Below, piece after piece: positions 1 to 5,951 of a stretch of DNA of 5,951 nt. Location of the stretch: contig PCDB01000030.1 of assembly GCA_002591625.1 (NCBI GenBank), positions 11,651 to 17,601 on the forward strand. The letters are read 5' to 3'. The notes under the pieces were generated by a model. It ran no database searches and was not told the DNA's origin. It saw only the letters and a program-made list of their open reading frames with translations. The stretch comes from Porticoccaceae bacterium (GTDB lineage Bacteria > Pseudomonadota > Gammaproteobacteria > Pseudomonadales > Porticoccaceae). Within the stretch, counting starts at the first letter, position 1; every line of letters starts with the position of its first letter. Made by a program: the position numbers and the translations under genes.

Positions 1-662
1 TTCCCATGTTTGTCGTACATTTCACTTCTCAGCGAAACATATCTCTCTGTGTCAATGTAGTGGATGATCCTAGAATATCGACTCTTCCTAGCTTTCTCTG
101 AAACGGGCATTGCCTCAAGTTTCCATACACTTCGACCATTAAGTTCAGTTTGTGACAAGATATTAAATTGATAATCTTCGATTTTTCCGTAATTGATATC
201 CTCGGTTGTGAACTCGGAACCAAAGATGGAGGCTGGCTCGCCATATTCATTGCTAGCGCCGGTTGCGATCCGCTTGATACGCCCAAGCGCCGATAGGTAG
301 AGCCATGTCTGATTTTCTCGATCTGTTTGATGGTATGTGTAGTTCAACATGCCCACTCCGCGCTCTGAGGCCGGTTCAAGCGTAAAGCTGATGCTCTTGG
401 TGTCCTTCATCTTGTCACCGAGATTAATGGCCACGGTCTCTAAAAGTTTGACGCGAGGTTTCTCGGCGCAGGTTATCCGATCGGCTTTTACCCCGAATTT
501 GCAGCTGGATAATTTTACTCGGGCAAAGGAGGAATCGTTAGATGATCTGATCATTTTTTCGACAGCCGCCATGATTCCATGACCGGTCCTTTCCTCAGCG
601 CTAGCAATCGACATTAAAAATGTTGTTACAATGGCGGCGAGAACATCTGCTTTTCGGTGCAT
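1..662 (-). CDS. LolA-like outer membrane lipoprotein-sorting family protein, 3' end cut by window
   Basis: Likely a periplasmic lipid or lipoprotein carrier with a LolA/LolB-type fold. 220 residues are visible; the reading frame is still open at the window edge. Family members are usually about 250-260 residues, so some 30-40 are missing. The N-terminus (MHRKAD, then hydrophobic residues 7-19, then ASA at 20-22) is a Sec signal peptide with likely cleavage after A22. No lipobox cysteine is present, so it should be soluble in the periplasm. Family-like signatures are a P-x-S-E-R-G-x-G-x-L segment (97-105), TWLYLSALGRIKRIA (119-133), GSEFTTEDI (148-156) and a late HYIDTERYVSLRSEMYD stretch (201-217). 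These resemble PF17131-type proteins often encoded next to MMPL exporters. ATG 662 follows the exporter's stop codon by two bases, which supports this start and a joint function. Two cysteines (C54, C65) form a possible disulfide. The family call is recalled from motifs, not searched; the substrate is unknown. Confidence 0.85.
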   Translation of the reverse strand, partial: MHRKADVLAAIVTTFLMSIASAEERTGHGIMAAVEKMIRSSNDSSFARVKLSSCKFGVKADRITCAEKPRVKLLETVAINLGDKMKDTKSISFTLEPASERGVGMLNYTYHQTDRENQTWLYLSALGRIKRIATGASNEYGEPASIFGSEFTTEDINYGKIEDYQFNILSQTELNGRSVWKLEAMPVSEKARKSRYSRIIHYIDTERYVSLRSEMYDKHG

Positions 663-676
663 TCCTATTTGCCTGC
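660..676 (-). promoter_or_regulatory. Translational coupling junction between exporter and LolA-like gene
   Basis: On the minus strand the exporter's last codons and TAG stop (667-665) are followed by GA and then the ATG of the LolA-like gene (662-660). A modest Shine-Dalgarno candidate, GCAGG (676-672), lies inside the exporter's last codons with a 9-base spacer. The TAGGA touching the ATG is too close to act as one. No room exists for a separate promoter or terminator, so the second gene is probably translated by ribosomes finishing the first. Confidence 0.7.
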
Positions 677-3361
677 AACTTGAAATTTGAAGCTATTGTC
701 GACGTTTTTAATGTCGAAGGTGGGTCTGAACAAGACGATCATTGTAGGGATTAAGAATAGGTCGCAAAGCAGTGCGACGAATATTGACAGCGCTCCCAAA
801 AGGCCTATTTTTGCAAATCCGAGATAATCCGAGAAACTGAGAATTGCAAAGCCAAACCCGATAATCATTGTTGTGAACATTACAGCTTTTCCCACTTCTC
901 GTAAGGCGCTTTCAAGCGCGATATTAATATTTTTTGACTTACTTAATTCCATTCGATAGTGAGTAATGAAGTGGATAGTATCATCGACCGCGATGCCCAG
1001 AATTACCGGTGCTATCAATAATGTGTCAGTATCCAATGGGATAGCAAATAAACCCATCATACCAAGCGCCAAAAGTGCTGGAATTGCGTTGGGAATCATG
1101 CCCATGAGCCCACCACTAATGGATCCCAGTGTGATTACCATTATCACGCTGATTATCAACCAAGCCATCGCGAAGCCATTATATTGTGATCGAGCAATTT
1201 CATCACCAATTACCATCAAGGTCGCCACGGTACCTGTGAGTACGACATTTAAATTTGGGTAGGTAGGCTTAAGATAGCCAAAAGTTGCCTCTATATCCAT
1301 TTCAACCTCTGAGAACATCTTTTTGTAGTCATAAGAGCCCATATTGCGCAGGTTAATGCTTATTTGGGCTCGACTAAAGTCGTCGGACATGAGACTCCGA
1401 CGATCCTCAGGATCGGCGGCACTATAAAGAATTAGAAGTTGAGATATGAGCTGGTCAGATTCGGGAATTTTATAAAAGGCGGGATCATCTTTATTCATTA
1501 GTTGATGGCTAGCTCTAACGATATTAACGATAGAATGAGTCCGCAGAATTGTTTCAGAATAATTATTTTCGAGACTAGTTTGCAGTGCTTCGATGGCCAA
1601 AAGGACATCGGAATCAAGAATCCCATCGGCCTTGTTCATGTCAATCATTACTTTCATGGTTTGCGAGCCGGCCATATTGCTATCAACTACTTCAATTGCC
1701 TTCATCAGTGGATGTCCTTCCTTAAACATGGTGGTGAGATTGGTGTCAATAAAAACCCTTGTTGAACCATAGAGGCAGATGCCTAGGATTAATGCAAAAA
1801 GGAGGATTATTTGCGTTGGAAAACGATAGATTATTACAAGGACGCCAGAAAAAATTTTTTCTGGGTGGGTAACGACCCAATAGACCATAAAAAATACTAC
1901 GTTGAGATAGAGACCAATTTTCCAGCCAAATATCGCAAAAAGCGCAGAGCTCGCTGAAATTGTAATTACACTTCGACCCGCTATTGTTTGTTTAATCCAT
2001 ATTCCAATAAATTTTTTTCTATATCCCGATGTGTTAGCTGGGTTCCCAGGGTGCCATTGATGCAACAAAACAGGTAAAAGAGTAATCGTAAAGAGGAACG
2101 CAAGCACTACACCAAGAGCAGACATAAATGCGAACTCTCGGATTGGTTCAAGTTTGGATGTGGCAAGAACTGAAATGCCTACTGCGGTTGTCAAAGTCGT
2201 CAGAAGAATGGGAAGGCCCACTTTTCCATAAGACTTGGTGAGCGCCGCGGAGTGTTCAACCCCCTCATGTCTTAATGAAAAATATGCGCTCATTACATGC
2301 ACACAGTCGGCGATGCCCACTGCAAATATCAATAGCACGGTAAGTCCTATCATCGATGTTATTTCCACACCTAAGGACACCGAAATGCCCCAACACCACA
2401 CTATGCTGAGTGTGATCGTAACTAAAGGCCATACCAGGGCCGATGCAGATTTAAACAGCCCCCACAGTAGGGATGCGAAAATTAGCACCATCAAGTAGCC
2501 AAGTTTCTCCAGTTGCTCGAGCACGCCCCATAGTTCAACCATTAGGGGTGGTTCGCCTACTGCATAAAATTCAAACTGATCACTGTATTGGCCATAAATC
2601 GCCTCCAATGCCGTCTGAAACGCCAGATACTCCCGCGGGTCAAGATCTTCAAAATCTATTTCCTGAACTACTGCTTCTTCGTCATAAGATAGATCAAAAC
2701 TATTGAAACTTTCATCTAGGATGGTAGATGGTGCATCGATGGCTGAAACATAATCCTCGGCGGGTACCAAACCAAAATCGGTATCAATGATAATGCCACC
2801 ATAGGTTCCTGCCTTTGAATACAAGACTGATGCGTAATCAGTTTCTTTGAGAGCCAGCTGTTTAATCTCGGCAAGCTCCTCTTCATGGCTTGGAAGCATG
2901 CGCGGAACAATTCGCTCGGACATTAGAGTATTATCTTTGCTGTTTAAAGAGCGGATGTTTGCCAAGGAAATCACCCGGCGGACATGCCCAAGTTCTCTAA
3001 GATCCGCTTCCGGAAATTCAGATGGATCCAAATCTTGCCAATTTTCTAACTTTTGAGTGAGCTTCTGAATTGCATGAAGGGACTCTCGCGAAAATACATT
3101 CCCATCTTTTGGTTTGTAAATAATGAAAACTGAGCGATCGCTGCCAAATTGGCGCCTGAATTCTTCGAGCCCGCGGTGGGATGGGCTCTTTTCCTCCATA
3201 AAAGCTTCTGGAGATAGGTCAAAAACAGTGTCCGAGTATATTATATGAGCCATTTGTAGAGATGCTGTGAAGAAAAACAGCATAAGAGGCAGTTTTAGCC
3301 GTACCATCATGTTAGGCACACGTGAAAAAAGGGCACTTAAACCTAGAAGGAATCGTTCCAT
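665..3361 (-). CDS. MMPL-type RND superfamily exporter (COG1033-like), complete
   Basis: Inner membrane proton-driven exporter, probably of hydrophobic or lipid-like substrates; 898 residues, a usual size for this family. It shows the two-fold RND plan: TM1 at about 24-42, a large periplasmic loop (43-287), TM2-6 (about 288-433), TM7 (about 512-532), a second periplasmic loop (533-723) and TM8-12 (about 728-878). Relay-region motifs are GIADCVHVM (349-357) in half one and GIAVDDTIHF (789-798) in half two. The TTLTTAVG (388-395) and MFTTMIIGFGF (828-838) segments are typical of MMPL/SSD-like bundles. Two extra hydrophobic stretches (about 464-480 and 483-498) sit between the halves, and an acidic insertion (201-244) lies in loop one. 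ATG 3361 is the start: an in-frame TAA lies seven codons upstream with no other start codon between, and AAGG (3375-3372) lies 10 bases before it. It is tightly followed by the LolA-like gene, a known partnership type. The substrate cannot be read from the sequence. Confidence 0.9.
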   Translation of the reverse strand: MERFLLGLSALFSRVPNMMVRLKLPLMLFFFTASLQMAHIIYSDTVFDLSPEAFMEEKSPSHRGLEEFRRQFGSDRSVFIIYKPKDGNVFSRESLHAIQKLTQKLENWQDLDPSEFPEADLRELGHVRRVISLANIRSLNSKDNTLMSERIVPRMLPSHEEELAEIKQLALKETDYASVLYSKAGTYGGIIIDTDFGLVPAEDYVSAIDAPSTILDESFNSFDLSYDEEAVVQEIDFEDLDPREYLAFQTALEAIYGQYSDQFEFYAVGEPPLMVELWGVLEQLEKLGYLMVLIFASLLWGLFKSASALVWPLVTITLSIVWCWGISVSLGVEITSMIGLTVLLIFAVGIADCVHVMSAYFSLRHEGVEHSAALTKSYGKVGLPILLTTLTTAVGISVLATSKLEPIREFAFMSALGVVLAFLFTITLLPVLLHQWHPGNPANTSGYRKKFIGIWIKQTIAGRSVITISASSALFAIFGWKIGLYLNVVFFMVYWVVTHPEKIFSGVLVIIYRFPTQIILLFALILGICLYGSTRVFIDTNLTTMFKEGHPLMKAIEVVDSNMAGSQTMKVMIDMNKADGILDSDVLLAIEALQTSLENNYSETILRTHSIVNIVRASHQLMNKDDPAFYKIPESDQLISQLLILYSAADPEDRRSLMSDDFSRAQISINLRNMGSYDYKKMFSEVEMDIEATFGYLKPTYPNLNVVLTGTVATLMVIGDEIARSQYNGFAMAWLIISVIMVITLGSISGGLMGMIPNAIPALLALGMMGLFAIPLDTDTLLIAPVILGIAVDDTIHFITHYRMELSKSKNINIALESALREVGKAVMFTTMIIGFGFAILSFSDYLGFAKIGLLGALSIFVALLCDLFLIPTMIVLFRPTFDIKNVDNSFKFQVAGK

Positions 3362-3371
3362 GTAATCGGCG

Positions 3372-3375
3372 CCTT
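3372..3375 (-). promoter_or_regulatory. Weak ribosome binding site of the MMPL-type exporter
   Basis: AAGG lies 10 bases before ATG 3361, a slightly long spacer. It is the only purine-rich match near this start. The same four bases can pair with CCTT at 3385-3382 across a six-base loop, so access by the ribosome could be limited. Confidence 0.4.
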
Positions 3376-3420
3376 GAGTTTAAGGAGGTAAACAGTCATT
3401 AGGGACTACCCGTCTCAAAC

Positions 3421-3450
3421 ATTCTATCGGGTTGGAAGTAATTTTGTAGG
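3421..3450 (-). promoter_or_regulatory. Possible sigma70-like promoter for the exporter/LolA-like pair
   Basis: On the minus strand TAGAAT (3426-3421) matches five of six bases of a -10 box. CCTACA (3450-3445), 18 bases upstream, matches only three of six bases of a -35 box. The position, about 60 bases before the exporter's start codon, is reasonable. In an AT-rich gap such matches arise by chance, so this is a weak candidate. Confidence 0.2.
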
Positions 3451-3522
3451 TTTTTAGTTACCTGAATTGGGTGAAAATCTTCTTCCGAGTTTTTAAAAGA
3501 GTCTCTAAGGAGTCATGATAGC

Positions 3523-5951
3523 CTATTCCGATTTATATTTTTTTCCATGAGCAAGTGCATAGAAAACCGGTATTGATAGGAGAGAGAGCAGTGAGGAGAG
3601 TGCTAAACCTCCCATTATGGTTACCGCCATTGATTGAAAGAAAATATCGGAAAGGAGTGGCGCCATTCCCGCAACTGTGGTAATTGCTGCCAGGCTGATA
3701 GGTCTTAGCCTTGAGACGCAGCTTGCGATAATGACTGACTCATCCAGGCCTTGCATTGCTACCCTCCGATCAATTTCTCCAATCAAAACAATTGCGTTCT
3801 TCAAGAGCATTCCGATGAGCCCGATAAGTCCTAACACAGAAGGGAAGTTGAACGGCAAATTAGTGACTAATAACGCACCCAGAACCCCAACTGGAATTAG
3901 AGGCAGACAAGTCCAGGCTACTATGGTTTGCCTGATGCGACCGAATATAATGAGTGTTGTAAGTACCATAACCAAAACGGCCGCCGGAAATTTTTTACCC
4001 AGTGACTCGTTGGCGAAGTTATTTGACTCATACTCACCACCCCACACTAGATCATATCCTGAAGGGAGTTTGATCTGCTCGACGGGCTCCCGAATTTTTG
4101 AAAAGGACTCTGCAGCCGTGGTTCCCTGGGGAGGATTTGCTTGCGCTATGATTGATCGGATCCGGTCACGGCGCATAATCATGGATTCCTCGGGGATCAA
4201 TTCTAAGGGACTAATTACGTTGCGCAGGGGGATATACTTTTGTTGGGTTCTGCTCCATACATGGCCATCTAAAAAATTTCCGGTGGCATCATGGCTGCTG
4301 CTGCGTGCAATGATTGGTACCTGCTTATCTTTATCGCGAAACATGGCTACCTGAATGCCATTGGTCAAAAACGCTAATGAGTTAGATATGTCAGTGCGAT
4401 CAATTCCGATGGCCTGTGCTCTTTGATTATTTATCTCAGGCACGAGTGCCATGCTTCGTTGGCGCCAGTTAGTTCGGGTATCGATTAATCCATGCTCACG
4501 AAAGATATCCAGAGATTGATTGGCAAGAATTCGGAGTGTGCTGGCGTCTTCTCCCAAGAAGCGAGCTTCGATTTTCCATGAGCCACCTGGAGTCATTTCA
4601 GCTCGCCGGACAATAAACTCTAGGTCAGTTTCCTGTTCAAGGTGGTCTCTAGTGAAGCTAACTAGCCTTTCGACTTCTCCTAAGCTAGATGTACGAATTG
4701 CCATTTGAGAATAGGCACTATTGGGCCTTTCAGGGATAGTTATCAAGGTGAATCGAGATGGTCCTCGACCAACCCATGTGCTGATACCAGAGATGCTAGG
4801 ATCTAGAGATAAGACGCTCTCTATTTTGGAGACTCTATCGCTGGTTTGGAGAATGTCAGTGCCCTCTGGAAAATACAAGTCGATGTAAAAAATGGGTGTT
4901 GGCATATTTGGAAAGAACCCTTGCTTTAATGCACCGAAGCCTGCAAAACTGGCACCCACGATAATCAGGAATGTGAGGCATGTGATACGAGCATTTTTTA
5001 GGGATTTTTTCAGATAAGTGCGATAAATAATGTAGAGGCGCCCACTGTAAATGTTTGATTCAGATCTTGCGGATGTTTCGGGTCGCAGCAAGATAACGCC
5101 CAAAGACGGAATCAAGGTGATTGACAAAATCCAACTAAGTAATAGGGATCCGCCTGCCACAAAAAACAAAGAGTTTAAATACTGGCCTGTTGAATCAGTT
5201 GATAGACCAATTGGGGAAAATGCTGCCATGCCAACGATGGTTGCTCCGAGAAGCGGCATTCGCGTATGGGCAACTGTTTTAATTGCAGCATCCTGAGGAG
5301 ATTCGCCTCGCTGCATTCCTGTGACCATCCCCTCGGCTATCACAATAGCATTGTCCACGAGCATACCCATAGAAATCATGATTGCTCCCAAGGAAATCCT
5401 ATGCAGTTGGATTCCTGCAATGGTCATGAAGGCTAGAGTCCCCATAATCGTGACCAATAGGGTGGCACCTACCATTGCTCCGGCTCGCCACCCGGTAAAA
5501 ATACAGAGCACCAAAATAACGGTCAGGATAGACAATGACAAATTGCCAAGAAAATCGCTTATTGATCTATCAACAACACGATGTTGCTCATAGATAGGGT
5601 TAACATTCATGCCTGCGGGAAGCATTGTTCTTAAAGAATCGATCTTGCGCTCAACTTGTTTCCCAACTTCAACGACGTTTTGGGTGGTGACCACAGAAAC
5701 TCCTATGGTAAATACGCGTTCTTGATCATGCCGAATAATCAGTTGAGGTTGGAGCTTTTCCGACCGAGAAACTGAGGCGATTGTGTCGAGCCTAATCATT
5801 TCAGATGAACCGCCTTCTCCGATCAAGATCGATCTCAGATCATCTAGTGTCTGGTTGTAATCCTGCACATCCAAGCGAAGCCTGTATTCTCCGACTCGAA
5901 GGGAGGTTGAGCTATAAAGGTCTGTTTGTGCACGGATGTTATTTAGCACCG
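3523..5951 (-). CDS. AcrB/HAE1-type RND efflux permease, 5' end cut by window
   Basis: Inner membrane, proton-driven permease of a tripartite pump. 809 codons are visible with no start codon in view; by alignment from memory with AcrB about 210 N-terminal residues (TM1 and part of the first periplasmic domain) lie beyond position 5951, giving a normal total near 1,020. Numbering residues from the GTG at 5949, the order is: rest of periplasmic loop one (1-130), TM2-6 (about 133-288), TM7 (about 322-340), periplasmic loop two (341-650), TM8-12 (about 655-800) and a short basic tail. LVDNAIVIAEG (197-207) holds the TM4 relay aspartate D199; the second aspartate of AcrB is asparagine here, which is common in the family. 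LLKNAIVLIGE (715-725) holds the TM10 lysine K717 equivalent to AcrB K940. The GTG codon at 5949 falls mid-domain and is an internal valine. Adaptor and outer membrane channel genes are not visible and would be expected upstream. It is followed after 161 bp by another RND-superfamily gene in the same direction. Drug, bile-salt, lipid or other substrates are all possible; metal-type (CzcA) signatures were not evident. Confidence 0.92.
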   Translation of the reverse strand, partial: VLNNIRAQTDLYSSTSLRVGEYRLRLDVQDYNQTLDDLRSILIGEGGSSEMIRLDTIASVSRSEKLQPQLIIRHDQERVFTIGVSVVTTQNVVEVGKQVERKIDSLRTMLPAGMNVNPIYEQHRVVDRSISDFLGNLSLSILTVILVLCIFTGWRAGAMVGATLLVTIMGTLAFMTIAGIQLHRISLGAIMISMGMLVDNAIVIAEGMVTGMQRGESPQDAAIKTVAHTRMPLLGATIVGMAAFSPIGLSTDSTGQYLNSLFFVAGGSLLLSWILSITLIPSLGVILLRPETSARSESNIYSGRLYIIYRTYLKKSLKNARITCLTFLIIVGASFAGFGALKQGFFPNMPTPIFYIDLYFPEGTDILQTSDRVSKIESVLSLDPSISGISTWVGRGPSRFTLITIPERPNSAYSQMAIRTSSLGEVERLVSFTRDHLEQETDLEFIVRRAEMTPGGSWKIEARFLGEDASTLRILANQSLDIFREHGLIDTRTNWRQRSMALVPEINNQRAQAIGIDRTDISNSLAFLTNGIQVAMFRDKDKQVPIIARSSSHDATGNFLDGHVWSRTQQKYIPLRNVISPLELIPEESMIMRRDRIRSIIAQANPPQGTTAAESFSKIREPVEQIKLPSGYDLVWGGEYESNNFANESLGKKFPAAVLVMVLTTLIIFGRIRQTIVAWTCLPLIPVGVLGALLVTNLPFNFPSVLGLIGLIGMLLKNAIVLIGEIDRRVAMQGLDESVIIASCVSRLRPISLAAITTVAGMAPLLSDIFFQSMAVTIMGGLALSSLLSLLSIPVFYALAHGKKYKSE

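Larger units (their letters stand above)
3362..3522. other. Intergenic gap between AcrB-like permease and MMPL-type exporter
   Basis: This 161 bp stretch is the only sizeable gap. Read on the minus strand it has no convincing rho-independent terminator after the permease stop: there is an AT-rich run (TCTTTTAAAA, 3500-3491) but no GC stem before it. It contains three ACTC direct repeats about one helical turn apart (3487-3514), a weak promoter-like pair (3421-3450), two tiny leader-type reading frames (3399-3422 and 3343-3399) and an ACCTCCTTA element (3389-3381) that could pair with the exporter's weak ribosome binding site. Whether transcription runs through from the permease gene is open. 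Confidence 0.6.

Noticed and set aside
665..3361. Similarity of the two halves of the exporter as a recent gene duplication
   Set aside because: The internal two-fold repeat is a basic property of all RND-superfamily proteins and the halves are strongly diverged here.
3381..3455. Plus-strand TAAGGAGGT as the ribosome binding site of a small gene
   Set aside because: No ATG, GTG or TTG follows at a usable distance; only an ATT-started frame of about 19 codons could be used. The match is better explained as the complement of the element described before the exporter.
3491..3522. Rho-independent terminator after the AcrB-like permease
   Set aside because: The T-rich run TCTTTTAAAA is not preceded by a GC-rich stem; AGAGACTCT just before it leaves too small a loop to fold.
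3677..4354. 225-codon open frame on the plus strand inside the AcrB-like gene
   Set aside because: It is antisense to a clearly conserved RND coding sequence, shows no recognisable protein features and no clear ribosome binding site; it is a shadow of the real frame.
5347..5355. Asparagine in place of the second TM4 aspartate (LVDN) in the AcrB-like permease as a sign of lost function
   Set aside because: VDNAIV is a common natural form of this motif in RND permeases, and the first aspartate and the TM10 lysine are both kept.
5947..5949. GTG as a start codon for the AcrB-like permease
   Set aside because: It falls in the middle of the first periplasmic domain. TM1 and the porter sequence before it are essential in this family and must lie beyond the window, so this is an internal valine.

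Overview
The window carries three genes, all on the minus strand. Read in the direction of transcription (from position 5951 down to 1) they are: (1) the C-terminal ~80% of a resistance-nodulation-division (RND) permease of the AcrB/HAE1 type, whose 5' end lies beyond position 5951; (2) a complete 898-residue RND-superfamily exporter of the MMPL type (COG1033-like); and (3) the first 220 residues of a secreted LolA-like 'outer membrane lipoprotein-sorting' protein, which runs off the window at position 1. No tRNA, rRNA, insertion sequence, CRISPR array or clear rho-independent terminator was seen. The only non-coding stretch of any size is the 161 bp gap at 3362-3522.

The organism is a Gram-negative bacterium. 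A tripartite-type RND pump and a LolA-like periplasmic protein both imply an outer membrane. The protein styles and the fairly AT-leaning composition would fit a gammaproteobacterium, possibly a marine one. That is inference; no marker gene is present.

Layout: 3523-5951 is the AcrB-like permease. 3362-3522 is a gap holding weak promoter-like and leader-like sequence. 665-3361 is the MMPL-type exporter. Two bases after its stop codon begins the LolA-like gene (1-662). The MMPL/LolA-like pair is therefore almost certainly one translationally coupled unit. The AcrB-like gene may be in the same transcript or may end a separate upstream operon; the sequence does not settle this.

How they may work together: exporters of the MMPL type take hydrophobic substrates from the inner membrane using the proton gradient. 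LolA-like proteins fold as an open beta-barrel with a lipid-binding cavity and can carry such substrates across the periplasm. The pair looks like an inner-membrane-extraction plus periplasmic-shuttle module. The AcrB-like permease would need an adaptor and an outer membrane channel, neither of which is in view. The substrate of each system is unknown. The features most worth a second look are the joining of two different RND families with a LolA-like shuttle, a probable extra membrane hairpin and an acidic insertion in the MMPL-type protein, its asymmetric proton-relay motifs, and a cysteine pair in the LolA-like protein.
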